Source of the DNA: an uncultured Alphaproteobacteria bacterium
Lineage (GTDB): Bacteria > Pseudomonadota > Alphaproteobacteria > HIMB59
Reading direction: 5' to 3'
DNA: 52,736 nt
Assembly: GCA_902521155.1 (NCBI GenBank)
Contig: CABYQR010000005.1
Coordinates: 1 to 52,736, forward strand
The notes beneath the pieces are model-generated. The model was not told the DNA's origin. It made no database searches and saw only the letters and a program-made list of their open reading frames with translations. Position numbers and translations under genes: made by a program. Of the stretch, positions 32,954 to 42,368 are shown piece after piece; position 1 is the first letter of the stretch, and each line of letters begins with the position of its first letter.

Positions 32954-35305
32954 TTAGGATTTCACTCTAGATTTTGTTGGATCATAAAATGGAAAAGCAA
33001 CGACCTTCGCTTTAATTCTTTTTTGGTGTCCATCAATTTTACCTATTTCAACTTCAGTGTTTAATTCACAATACTTGATATTCATTTTGCATAGTGCAAT
33101 GTTTTTGTTCAAAACAGGAGATTTCATTCCACTTGTAATCACTCCCACTTGTTCTCTGGCATTATTAGATGGGTGAACACAATCTCCATGACCGCATATT
33201 TCATTTCCTTCAATTTCTAAACCTACCAGTTTTCTTTGAGGATTAGCTTTTCTTTCAATCAAAGCTTCTTTCCCAATAAAATCGTCTTCTTTTGATTTAA
33301 GGGGGACTGTAAAACCAATTCCTGCTTCAAAAGGATCTGTTTGATCATCAAATTCATAATTAGCAAAAATTAAACCTGCCTCAATCCTTACTAAATCTAG
33401 TGCATCTAATCCCATTGGAGCTATTTCAAATTCTTTTCCAGCTTCCATAACAGCATCCCAGACCTCAGCAGCTTTACTTGGATGGCAAAAAATTTCATAG
33501 CCTAATTCTCCCGTGTATCCTGTTCGTGAAACCATTAAAGGAATACCATCTAGGGTTTTGAGACGTGCAATAGTAAATCTAAACCATTCTAAATCTTTTA
33601 GGGGAGTTTGATGAGGAGGTGTCCAGATAATTTTATTTAAAATTTCTCTACTTTTAGGCCCTTGAACGGAAACATTATGAAGATTGTCAGTAGATGATTT
33701 AACCCAAACTTTTAAATTTAATTCTTTAGCTTTATTTCGAAGCCATTCACCACAGTACTCATCACCACAAATCCATCTAAAATTATCCTGTGTCATTTTA
33801 AAAACTGTTCCATCGTCTAACATGCCTCCATGGTCATAACACATTGCTGTATATACAACTTGACCAACTGAAAGTTTTCTAATGTTTCTTGTGCAAGTTC
33901 TTTGAAGAAGTTCTTCTGCATCCGGACCACTCACTTCAAATTTTCTAAGAGCGGACAAATCCATAATAATGGCTCTTTCTCTGCAAGCTTCGTACTCTTG
34001 AAGGGAACCGTAATTATTATAATTAAAGGCTAGCCAAAAACCTTTATACTCAATCAAGTTCTCAGTTAAATCTGCTACTCTTGGGTGAAATCCTGTTTCT
34101 CTGGTTAGTTTAGGTTCTGAATCTGCTTTCATTCTGTAAGCCACTCCTTTGCTAAAAGGCTTATTAGGCCTATAAACTCTAACAAAAATATCAGTAGGAT
34201 TCCATCCATTAGCAGCATCTACATCATCAGGACACGCTGAGGAAACACAAACAAGATTTTTAAGAGCTTTAAACATTATATAGTCTCCTGGTCTAGACCA
34301 AGGTTCATCAAAAATAAGAGCATTATTTGCATCAATGGCTGTGTTGTAGAAAAGATTGATGGCATTCCATCCTAATCTTTTTCTTAGAGTAAATTTATTG
34401 AGAGCAAAATTGAAATTATCAGAGCAATTGGGGTGACCGAAATAACCAAGATCATCATAAAATTTCGAGGTACAAGCTGTACCAAAAGTATCATGACGAC
34501 CAACCGTATCTCGATAGACCTCTAACATAGGAAATTGATTTTCATCATAGTATTTAGAATGAAGACCTGGCATGGGGAAGGCACTTCCCATTAAATATCT
34601 ACTATTGGTAGTATCTATGCCAAGCTCTTGGCCTTTATGAAGTTTCTCTGCATCAAAAGCCATGAAATCAGAACACTGTCTTCCAAAAATATCAATTACC
34701 TGGATAAAATCACCCTCTTGTACTTCATAAGCAGCTGCCGTATATCTTTTAACAAAAATTTCTTCTATTGGGTCCATTAGGGGATCAGGAAGTAGGAATT
34801 CACCCTCCTCTCTCTTTCGAGATCTTTCAACTATTACTCTTAATTCTGAAGCAGGAAGTTTTTCATGAGTTATCTCACTCTCACCAGGTGCTGATACAAT
34901 ACAAATTGATTGATCATTTGATTGGAATTCTTCTATTGAATTAGCTAAAGAGCTTTCAGAAAAAACTAATATTGATTTATTAATTGACTCAATCTCATAT
35001 CCTAAATTTTTTAATTTATATTTGGCTATTTGAGCTGACTCTTCATTGGTCATTAAAATTTTTTTTGTAAGCTCACCTTTGTGATTATGTTTAAGGCTTA
35101 ATGGTGATAGGTCACATTCTCCTTTTGAAGAAAAACAAACTAGCTCAGCCTGTTGATGGCCTTCAATATTAATAATCTTAAATTTATCTCCAGGTTCTAG
35201 TTTTAAAGTTACAGATCCCCCAGCGTTAACGAGATAATTCTCTAAATCATCTCCCAGTGCTGGAAGACCAGGTTCGTAAGGTTTAGTAATTCTAGGTATG
35301 ATCAT
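32954..35305 (-). CDS. tdm: Tdm, trimethylamine N-oxide demethylase
   Basis: This 783-residue cytoplasmic enzyme splits TMAO to dimethylamine and formaldehyde. The N-terminal half is the DUF1989 type with cysteine motifs GRQCSDFMAFDA, GHPNCSDNF and VCVSSACPDDVD, suited to metal binding. The C-terminal half is a GcvT domain (from about residue 405: YGSLQEYEACRERAIIMDLS, then GPDAEELLQRTCTRNI, SRTGYTGELGYEIF, DALDLVRIEAGL) that is thought to capture formaldehyde on tetrahydrofolate. It sits between the TMAO transporter genes and a gcvT-like gene. Confidence 0.9.
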   Translation of the reverse strand: MIIPRITKPYEPGLPALGDDLENYLVNAGGSVTLKLEPGDKFKIINIEGHQQAELVCFSSKGECDLSPLSLKHNHKGELTKKILMTNEESAQIAKYKLKNLGYEIESINKSILVFSESSLANSIEEFQSNDQSICIVSAPGESEITHEKLPASELRVIVERSRKREEGEFLLPDPLMDPIEEIFVKRYTAAAYEVQEGDFIQVIDIFGRQCSDFMAFDAEKLHKGQELGIDTTNSRYLMGSAFPMPGLHSKYYDENQFPMLEVYRDTVGRHDTFGTACTSKFYDDLGYFGHPNCSDNFNFALNKFTLRKRLGWNAINLFYNTAIDANNALIFDEPWSRPGDYIMFKALKNLVCVSSACPDDVDAANGWNPTDIFVRVYRPNKPFSKGVAYRMKADSEPKLTRETGFHPRVADLTENLIEYKGFWLAFNYNNYGSLQEYEACRERAIIMDLSALRKFEVSGPDAEELLQRTCTRNIRKLSVGQVVYTAMCYDHGGMLDDGTVFKMTQDNFRWICGDEYCGEWLRNKAKELNLKVWVKSSTDNLHNVSVQGPKSREILNKIIWTPPHQTPLKDLEWFRFTIARLKTLDGIPLMVSRTGYTGELGYEIFCHPSKAAEVWDAVMEAGKEFEIAPMGLDALDLVRIEAGLIFANYEFDDQTDPFEAGIGFTVPLKSKEDDFIGKEALIERKANPQRKLVGLEIEGNEICGHGDCVHPSNNAREQVGVITSGMKSPVLNKNIALCKMNIKYCELNTEVEIGKIDGHQKRIKAKVVAFPFYDPTKSRVKS

Positions 35306-35320
35306 GATTAACTTTTAATA

Positions 35321-37396
35321 TTATAATAGACCAAGTGCTTTTTTTCTATCTTCTGCCCATTTTCTTACGATAACATCTACTGATATAGCAATTAAAGAAA
35401 CAAATACCCCTAAAGTCAAAGCTACTCCCGCTCCGTCTTTTGTTCGAGATAAAGCTCCAAATATAATCTGGCCTAAATCTTCTGTTCCAATTAAAGCTCC
35501 CAAGATTACCATTTGGAGAGAAAAGACCACTGTTTGGTTTACACCAAGCATAATTGTTGGAAAGGCAATTGGAATTTCAATATTCGTCCATCTCTGCATT
35601 CGAGAAACACCAGACATAGTTCCAGCCTCATGAAGGGAAAGTGGAACGCTCTTGAGCCCCCATACAGTGTAACGTGTAGCAGGAACAGTAGCATAAATAA
35701 TAGCTGCTATTAAAACTGAAGTATCTGTAATATTAAAAAGGAAGATTACTGGAATAAGATAGACGAAAGATGGAAAGGTCTCAAAAAAATCACAAACAGA
35801 GAGAATAAATCGAGACCCTCTTTCTGTTTGAGAAAAGATAGAGCCCACAATTATTCCATTGAGAGATGCCATTAAAACTGCAAAGGTAGCCATGTACATT
35901 GTAATTAATGCACGATCCCAATATTCTGATAAAGCTATAAAGAGTAACATACCTCCAACTATTAACCCCGTTCTTAGCCCACCAACTATATAAGCAACTC
36001 CCATAGCTAAAGTAAAAGTAGATATGACAGGCATACCTAAATATGCTTTTTTCATAGGACCCAAAACTTGAGTTAATAAAAATTTATTAAAAGTATTTAA
36101 AGTATAAAAAAAAGTATCCCATACCCAATCAACACCTGCATCAATGTAATGAGCAATTGTCAAACCTTTTTCAATTGGAATTATGTAAAGATAATTAATT
36201 TTATCAAAATATCCATTTGCGATAAAAGCAATAATAGAGAAGACAAGAATGGCTGTAGCAAAAATAACCAGGGATCTATGTCTTTGAAATAAAGTTAAAT
36301 TTTCAAAATAATCTACTGGCTTGTTAGCCCAAGCTTTAGTAAATCTATCTAAGATAACTGCAATGATAACAATACACAAACCTGCTTCAGCAGCTTTTCC
36401 AATTTTTAAACTATTTAATGCAATTTTTAAATTCAAACCCAAGCCTTTGGCTCCAACAAAGGATGCAATTACTACCATAGCTAAACATTGCATGATTACA
36501 GTATTGACTCCGTTTAAAATATCTCTTCTTGCCGTAGGAATAAGAACCTTAAATAATAACTGTGATTTGGTACAACCACTCATTAGCCCTGCTTCAACCA
36601 CCTCTGGTGAAATCCTTTTTAAACCTAAGATTGTATTTCTGATCATAGGAGGCGTTGCAATAATAATAGTAGCTATTGAACCTGCATGATCACCTAGTCC
36701 AAAAAGAGCTATAATAGGAACTAAATAGGCAAATTGAGGCATTGTTTGCATCACGTTTAAGACTGGTTGAAGAGCTGTTTCAACTTTCTTATCTAAGTAA
36801 CCCCAAATACCAAAGGAGAGACCCAAAACAAAACAAATAGGAGTAGTGATCAAAACAAAAGAAAGTGTTTGAATAGAGGGAACCCAATTGCCAAAGATAG
36901 CAATGTATACGGCACCTATTCCTCCTAATAAACCAAGTCGAAATCCATTCAACTGATATCCTAAAATAAAAGCTCCTACAGCACCTGCCGTCCATGGTAA
37001 GGCTGGCCAAGATAACCAATCATTTTCTTTCAACCAGGCATCGCTAACAAAGACATCTATAATTTTATCTCCGCCTAATAATAATTCCCTTACAAATGTA
37101 ATTAAAAATAATAAACCTTGAGATACAGCTTTTGTAAATTCACGAAAGGCTGCTTTTTCTTCATACATTTCAAAGATAGGATCCCAAACCTTTAAAGGAA
37201 ACCAATCATAGAGTGCTGAAAAAATTACGTTATTAATTGCTAGAGGGATACCTTTAAGAAGAGAAGGCAATCTCCAGAAATAATTTCCATCATTATGAGG
37301 AACTAAATGATATAAAGCAAAAAATAAAACTAATAAGATACCAAACTGAGTTGGTTTTGAATTTCTAACTGTGTCTAAATAATTCTTATCCACCAA
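35321..37396 (-). CDS. tmoV: TmoV, fused permease of the TMAO ABC transporter
   Basis: This 691-residue inner-membrane protein carries two BPD_transp-type permease domains in tandem. The two EAA-loop motifs are visible as EAGLMSGCTKSQLLFKVLIP (about 269-288) and EAGTMSGVSRMQRWTNIEIP (about 594-613). About twelve or more hydrophobic helices are seen. The fusion provides both permease halves in one chain, consistent with one permease gene beside tmoW and tmoX. It overlaps tmoW by 11 bases. Confidence 0.85.
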   Translation of the reverse strand: MVDKNYLDTVRNSKPTQFGILLVLFFALYHLVPHNDGNYFWRLPSLLKGIPLAINNVIFSALYDWFPLKVWDPIFEMYEEKAAFREFTKAVSQGLLFLITFVRELLLGGDKIIDVFVSDAWLKENDWLSWPALPWTAGAVGAFILGYQLNGFRLGLLGGIGAVYIAIFGNWVPSIQTLSFVLITTPICFVLGLSFGIWGYLDKKVETALQPVLNVMQTMPQFAYLVPIIALFGLGDHAGSIATIIIATPPMIRNTILGLKRISPEVVEAGLMSGCTKSQLLFKVLIPTARRDILNGVNTVIMQCLAMVVIASFVGAKGLGLNLKIALNSLKIGKAAEAGLCIVIIAVILDRFTKAWANKPVDYFENLTLFQRHRSLVIFATAILVFSIIAFIANGYFDKINYLYIIPIEKGLTIAHYIDAGVDWVWDTFFYTLNTFNKFLLTQVLGPMKKAYLGMPVISTFTLAMGVAYIVGGLRTGLIVGGMLLFIALSEYWDRALITMYMATFAVLMASLNGIIVGSIFSQTERGSRFILSVCDFFETFPSFVYLIPVIFLFNITDTSVLIAAIIYATVPATRYTVWGLKSVPLSLHEAGTMSGVSRMQRWTNIEIPIAFPTIMLGVNQTVVFSLQMVILGALIGTEDLGQIIFGALSRTKDGAGVALTLGVFVSLIAISVDVIVRKWAEDRKKALGLL

Positions 37397-38399
37397 ATAA
37401 AACTTTAATTACCTTAGAAGGATTTATAGAGCCCACTATATTACTATTTTCATCAGTAACTTTAATAATTTCTTTACTATTTAAAATTTTTTCAGCTACT
37501 GTTTCAATAATTTCATTTTTGGAAATTGCAAAATCACTGGAAGCATTTGGGTCTACCCCATCCATTATGGACTCAATCTTTAGTACTTTTTCTCTTGGTA
37601 CATCTTCCGTAAATCTTTTGACATAATCTGTAGCTGGATTAAGAACAATGTTATCTGGTTTATCTAACTGTTCAATAATTCCATCTTTCATAATTGCTAT
37701 TCTATCAGCTAACCTGAGAGCCTCGTCAAAATCATGTGTAACAAACATAATTGTTTTATTTAGAACTGATTGAAGTCTTAGAAATTCATCTTGCATCTCT
37801 TTTCTTATGAGAGGGTCTAGTGCTGAGAAAGGTTCATCTAAGAACCAAATATCTGGTTCTACTGCTAGAGATCGTGCAATACCTACCCTCTGTTGTTGAC
37901 CTCCTGATAGTTCTCTTGGGAAATAATTTTCTCTACCTTTTAAGCCAACAAGTTCAACCATCTCTAAAGCTTTTTGTATGCTGTTATCCGTAGTGACTCC
38001 TTTTACCTGAAGGGGGAATGCAATGTTTTCTAATACTGTTTTATGAGGTAAGAGGGCAAAATTTTGAAAAACCATCCCCATTTTTTCTCTTCTTAGATCA
38101 ATTAGTTGTTTATTATTCATCAAGCAAATATCTTCGCCATCTACTAAGATCTTTCCTGCCGTGGCTTCGGTTAATCTTGATATGCATCTTAATAGAGTGG
38201 ATTTTCCAGAACCTGAAAGTCCCATTACAACAAGCATTTCACCTTTGTTTACATCAAATGAGGCATCGTTAACTCCTACGATACATCCAGCTTCTTGAAA
38301 TTTTGCAGCGTCTACCTTACCCTTATTTTCAGAAAGTAATTTTTGGGCATTATCTCCAAAAATTTTATAAACTGATGTGCAACTAATAGTTGGTGACAT
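37386..38399 (-). CDS. tmoW: TmoW, ATPase of the TMAO ABC transporter
   Basis: This 337-residue OpuAA/ProV-type ATPase has Walker A GLSGSGKSTL (about 59-68), Q-loop VFQNFALLPHK, signature LSGGQQQR (about 167-174) and Walker B WFLDEPFSALDP. A short C-terminal CBS-like segment (about 275-337) resembles the regulatory part of glycine-betaine transporters. Glycine betaine is an alternative substrate, but the direct link to tdm favours TMAO. Confidence 0.88.
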   Translation of the reverse strand: MSPTISCTSVYKIFGDNAQKLLSENKGKVDAAKFQEAGCIVGVNDASFDVNKGEMLVVMGLSGSGKSTLLRCISRLTEATAGKILVDGEDICLMNNKQLIDLRREKMGMVFQNFALLPHKTVLENIAFPLQVKGVTTDNSIQKALEMVELVGLKGRENYFPRELSGGQQQRVGIARSLAVEPDIWFLDEPFSALDPLIRKEMQDEFLRLQSVLNKTIMFVTHDFDEALRLADRIAIMKDGIIEQLDKPDNIVLNPATDYVKRFTEDVPREKVLKIESIMDGVDPNASSDFAISKNEIIETVAEKILNSKEIIKVTDENSNIVGSINPSKVIKVLFGG

Positions 38400-38438
38400 A
38401 TTTTTAAAACTAATCTCCTAAATAAACTTTTTTGAATA

Positions 38439-38470
38439 CTAACCCTCTCTTTATTATTAGAGAGGGTTAG
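38439..38470 (-). promoter_or_regulatory. Intercistronic hairpin between tmoX and tmoW
   Basis: Perfect 12-base arms ctaaccctctct and agagagggttag with an 8-base loop lie in the 83-base gap after tmoX. There is no T-run directly after it on the minus strand. Such hairpins behind binding-protein genes often stabilise the upstream mRNA and thin out downstream expression. Confidence 0.65.
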
Positions 38471-38482
38471 AAAAAATAAATG

Positions 38483-39424
38483 CTACTTCATAAAGAGATC
38501 AATTTGATCTCTGTTATTAGCAATATAAGCAGTAGCTGCCTCAGCATGAGTCATACCACCATTATCAACATAGTTTGCCATTTCACCAATGTTACCTGAT
38601 GTAAATTCCATTTTTGTATAGAACTTATATGCAGATGGATGTGTGATTGGGAACTTAATGTGTGCTGCTTTCTTTAACCAACCAATTGGAGAACCACAAC
38701 CAGTAGTTTCTAAAGAACCACCATCTTCCATTCTACAACCTTGAAAGAAAGGAGGGAATTCGATAAATACGAAACCTTCAGCATCAGTAAAGTTTGGTGT
38801 CCAGTTAAAGATAACTGTTCCTCTACCTTCTTTTTTAGCAGCTGCTAATTCAGCCCATAATGCATCAGCACTACCAGCAAATTTTACCATCCACTTATCG
38901 TCTAAGCCAAGACCTTTAAGTCTATTTGGCATAACGTCAGTGTGCCACTCATAAGGACCTTCTAGCCATCTACCTTTACCTTCAGAGTCAGGTGTTGCAA
39001 AGTTAGCTACACACTCATCTGATTTTAAAGCTTCCCAACTTGGAAGACCTGGGCATAAATTTTCATCAATAACCCATTGTGGAACACCCATATCTTCAAG
39101 AGTAGGCGCAGGATGTGAACCAGCATCAATTAGGCCACCTTTATCCATAGCTTCATACATTGGCTTGGCCATTGTTGACTGCCAAGTTTCGTGAGCAACA
39201 TGAAGTTCTCCAACACGAACAGCTTCATATCTTGTAGCAGATTCAGCTGGAACTAATTCAACATCATAGCCCATTTCTTCCCAAGCTTGTTTCATAACAT
39301 GTGCTGTTACAATTTGACTTGACCAGTTTAAAACTGGGATTCTAATCGGATCAGCTGCTTTAGCTACAGTAGTTAAACCAGCAAATAAGACTAGAGCATA
39401 AAATAATGAAATTATTTTTTTCAT
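38483..39424 (-). CDS. tmoX: TmoX, periplasmic TMAO-binding protein
   Basis: This is a 313-residue OpuAC-type binding protein with a clear signal peptide (MKKIISLFYALVLFAGLTTV, cleavage likely after AKA, about residue 23). Tryptophans in LNWSSQIVTAHV, TWQSTMAKP and FNWTPNFTDAEG suit a quaternary-ammonium cage. Two cysteine pairs (LCPGLP and DECVANF; GCRMEDGG and TTGCGSP) are also visible. It is the first gene of tmoXWV-tdm-gcvT-like. Ligands could include related methylamines such as glycine betaine. Confidence 0.88.
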   Translation of the reverse strand: MKKIISLFYALVLFAGLTTVAKAADPIRIPVLNWSSQIVTAHVMKQAWEEMGYDVELVPAESATRYEAVRVGELHVAHETWQSTMAKPMYEAMDKGGLIDAGSHPAPTLEDMGVPQWVIDENLCPGLPSWEALKSDECVANFATPDSEGKGRWLEGPYEWHTDVMPNRLKGLGLDDKWMVKFAGSADALWAELAAAKKEGRGTVIFNWTPNFTDAEGFVFIEFPPFFQGCRMEDGGSLETTGCGSPIGWLKKAAHIKFPITHPSAYKFYTKMEFTSGNIGEMANYVDNGGMTHAEAATAYIANNRDQIDLFMK

Positions 39425-39515
39425 AATTTCCTCCCTTATCTATTATAATAGGAATTTAGTGTATGATAATTATACATGTCCTTGAAGTAAAAAAATCCAT
39501 ATATTGAAACAAATA
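39425..39515 (-). promoter_or_regulatory. tmoX promoter region, shared with alr
   Basis: On the minus strand a perfect TATAAT (39469-39474) lies 45 bases before the tmoX ATG, and GGGAGG is its ribosome site. The -35 match is weak. A 12-base palindrome CTATTATAATAG (39440-39451) lies between. A half-site TGAAACA (39505-39511) of the IclR-type palindrome is present, but its partner arm is poor. Confidence 0.4.
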
Positions 39516-40595
39516 ATGCTTGAATTAAAAAAAATTATTAGTCAAAAAATAACCCTAATAAATACGGTTAATTTAAATTTTAATTATAATTTACTTAATA
39601 AAAAGGTTGGTAAGTCTAAAATTATGTCAGTGGTTAAGGGTGATGCTTATGGTCATGGTATGAAGGAATGCACAAGCACCTTATTTAAATCAGGTTCAAG
39701 AGATTTTTATGTAGCTCGTCTAGAGGATGCAAAAAAAATTAGAATTCAATTTAAACAGGTTAAAATTTATCTTTTATCTGGAGTTATTACCCCAAATTGC
39801 TGTCGTCAAATAGTTAAATATAACATAATTCCAATTATTAATAACTTTGAACAATTAGATATTATTAATAAATTTCCTAAAAAAATTATTTACATTCTTC
39901 ATTTTGATACTGGAATGAATAGATTAGGCTTTAAAATTGATCAGATAGATAAAGTCAAAGAAAAGGTTAAAACCAATAATATATTTTCTTTAATGACTCA
40001 TTTAACTTCATCAGATGACAAAGACTTAATTAGCTCAAAATATCAATTAAACGAAATAAAAAAAATTAATCAGTTTTTTAATAAACCATTGAGTATTGCT
40101 AACTCGGCTGGAATCTTTTTATCAAAATCCTATCACTTAGATTATGTAAGACCTGGTAAAAGCCTTTATGGAATTAATCCTTTTTATAAAAAATCCTTTG
40201 GTCTTAAACCTGTGATGAGTATTTATGCTCCAATACTACAAGTATCAAATATCTCCAAAGGTCAATCAATAGGATATAGCAGAACTTACATAGCAAAAAA
40301 AAATCAAACAATTGCAACAATTGATTTTGGATATTCTGATGGTTACTTGAGAGGTGGGAGTAGTAGAGGTAAAGTTTTTATAGATGATATATCGTGTCCA
40401 ATAGTAGGAAGAATTTCAATGGATCTAATTACGATAGATGTCACAAAAATAAATAAAGAAAAATTATTTATTGGAAGGCCAGTTGAAATTTTAGGCAGTC
40501 ATCAGACTTATGAAGAAATTGCATATGAAACTGGGACAAATGAACATGAAATTTTAATTTCTTTAGGTAAGAATTCTAAAAAAGTATATATTTAA
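39516..40595 (+). CDS. alr: Alr, alanine racemase
   Basis: This PLP enzyme converts L- to D-alanine for the cell wall. The roughly 359-residue protein has the PLP lysine in MSVVKGDAYGHGM (about residue 40), DTGMNRLGF, the DYVRPGKSLYGINP segment, and the second catalytic Tyr in IGYSRTY. I preferred the ATG at 39516 to a TTG at 39504; neither has a strong ribosome site. It is followed by an acyl-CoA dehydrogenase gene after five bases. Confidence 0.92.
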   Translation: MLELKKIISQKITLINTVNLNFNYNLLNKKVGKSKIMSVVKGDAYGHGMKECTSTLFKSGSRDFYVARLEDAKKIRIQFKQVKIYLLSGVITPNCCRQIVKYNIIPIINNFEQLDIINKFPKKIIYILHFDTGMNRLGFKIDQIDKVKEKVKTNNIFSLMTHLTSSDDKDLISSKYQLNEIKKINQFFNKPLSIANSAGIFLSKSYHLDYVRPGKSLYGINPFYKKSFGLKPVMSIYAPILQVSNISKGQSIGYSRTYIAKKNQTIATIDFGYSDGYLRGGSSRGKVFIDDISCPIVGRISMDLITIDVTKINKEKLFIGRPVEILGSHQTYEEIAYETGTNEHEILISLGKNSKKVYI

Positions 40596-40600
40596 AAAAA

Positions 40601-42367
40601 ATGTACGAAGCGCCCCTTAAAGATTTAAATTTTGTTATTAAAAATCTCATTAACTTAGAAGATCTCTCTAGGATTAAAGATTACAATGACTTCTCTGATG
40701 ACCTAGTTGATGCTATTTTGGAGGAAGCTGGAAAAATAGGATCTGAAGTTCTTGATCCATGTAATTTATCAGGTGACCATGAAGGATCTAAAATACAAGA
40801 AGATGGAAATGTAATAACCCCAAAGGGCTATAAAGAAGCATATCAAAGCCTCAGAGATGGCGGCTGGTTTGGCTTAGAGGCAAAGGAAAAATTTGGAGGT
40901 CAACAAATTCCAGTCACTCTTTCTGCTGCCGTTAATGAAATTTGGCATAGCTCGAATATGTCCTTGGCTTTATGTCATCTACTTACTCAAGGTTTGATTT
41001 ATGCGCTTCAAAAATCAGCATCGGAAGATCAAAAAAATTTTTATGTCCCTAAATTAGCATCTGGACACTGGACTGGCACAATGAATTTAACCGAACCTCA
41101 ATCTGGCACAGACTTATCTACTATTAAAACAAAAGCTGTAAAGGAAAATGGCCATTATAAAATATATGGTCAAAAAATTTATATAACCTACGGAGAGCAC
41201 GACTTATCAGAAAATATTATTCATTTAGTTCTAGCTAGGACGCCAGAAGCCCCCGAAGGTAACAAAGGTATTTCTGTTTTTCTAGTTCCAAAATTTCTTC
41301 CTAACGATGATGGAACAATTGGTGAAAAAAATGATGTTACTTGCCTCTCTATAGAAAAAAAACTTGGAGTTAAAGGTTCGCCAACTACCGTTTTACAGTT
41401 TGGTGAGAATAAAGGAGCTATTGGTTATTTAGTTGGAGAAGAAAACCAAGGTCTAAATATTATGTTTGAAATGATGAATCATGCCAGATTTTCAGTTGGC
41501 GTTCAAGGTTTAGCTGTATCTGAGAGAGCTTATCAACAATCTAAAATGTATGCCTTTGATCGAGTTCAAGGAACACCCATAGATGGAAAGAAAGGTGATC
41601 CTATAATTAACCACCCTGATGTCCTTCGACTGGTTTCAACTATGAAAGCAGAAATAGAAGCTATGAGAGCTTTGGCAATTTATGGGGGCTTTGCCCTAGA
41701 TATGACCAAGTCAGACAATAGTGAATATTGGAATACAAAATCATCATTAATGATACCTATTATTAAGGGATGGCTAACTGAACGATCATTAGAAATAACT
41801 TCTAACGCATTACAGGTTCACGGAGGAATGGGTTTTATTGAAGAAACCGGTATTGCACAACATTACAGGGACGCAAGGATACTTCCTATATATGAGGGAA
41901 CAACAGCCATTCAAGCTAATGATTTAGTTTTTAGAAAAACAATAAGAGATAATGGAAAGAGTATTTTAGATTTAATAAATGAAATTAAAAATGAAACTGA
42001 AGAATTTTCTCATGGAGACAACCAAATGAAAGAACTATGCAGCAAAATGGTGTTACCTGTAGATACATCAATTAAAGTTGTTAAGCATCTTGTTTCAATA
42101 TCAAATAACAAGAAAAGACCAGCAGTTTCGGGAGTTAACTACTTAATGATGCTTGGATATATTTTTGGTGGATGGATGATGTTAAAAACCGCATCTAAAT
42201 CTATTGAATTGAAGAAAAATCCTGAAATGGATAGTGAATTCTTAGATGCTAAAATAGCTACCTCAAATATTTATTTATCCAGTATTTTGCCAAAAATTGA
42301 GAGCTTGGCCTTAATTATTATGAACGGCGATGAAGATGTTCTGTCTATGAAGAATAGTTGGCTGTAA
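40601..42367 (+). CDS. Acyl-CoA dehydrogenase, DmdC-like subfamily
   Basis: This 588-residue flavoprotein shows N-terminal, middle and C-terminal acyl-CoA dehydrogenase domains plus a C-terminal extension of about 120 residues. Motifs: TMNLTEPQSGTDLSTIKTKA, KIYGQKIYITYGEHDL, ALQVHGGMGFIEETGIAQHY and the catalytic-Glu region YEGTTAIQANDL. Size and the MYEAPLKDLNFV start match the long group that includes methylmercaptopropionyl-CoA dehydrogenase (DmdC). Other members act on fatty acyl-CoA, so substrate is open. It would pass electrons to the ETF encoded opposite. Confidence 0.78.
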   Translation: MYEAPLKDLNFVIKNLINLEDLSRIKDYNDFSDDLVDAILEEAGKIGSEVLDPCNLSGDHEGSKIQEDGNVITPKGYKEAYQSLRDGGWFGLEAKEKFGGQQIPVTLSAAVNEIWHSSNMSLALCHLLTQGLIYALQKSASEDQKNFYVPKLASGHWTGTMNLTEPQSGTDLSTIKTKAVKENGHYKIYGQKIYITYGEHDLSENIIHLVLARTPEAPEGNKGISVFLVPKFLPNDDGTIGEKNDVTCLSIEKKLGVKGSPTTVLQFGENKGAIGYLVGEENQGLNIMFEMMNHARFSVGVQGLAVSERAYQQSKMYAFDRVQGTPIDGKKGDPIINHPDVLRLVSTMKAEIEAMRALAIYGGFALDMTKSDNSEYWNTKSSLMIPIIKGWLTERSLEITSNALQVHGGMGFIEETGIAQHYRDARILPIYEGTTAIQANDLVFRKTIRDNGKSILDLINEIKNETEEFSHGDNQMKELCSKMVLPVDTSIKVVKHLVSISNNKKRPAVSGVNYLMMLGYIFGGWMMLKTASKSIELKKNPEMDSEFLDAKIATSNIYLSSILPKIESLALIIMNGDEDVLSMKNSWL

Positions 42368-42368
42368 T

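Noticed and set aside
39440-39451. Palindrome CTATTATAATAG before tmoX as an operator
   Set aside because: A+T-rich 12-base palindrome with no second copy seen; likely to be chance or promoter sequence.
39493-39511. Fourth TGTTTCA-type operator before tmoX
   Set aside because: Only one arm (TGAAACA) matches; the other agrees at three of seven bases.
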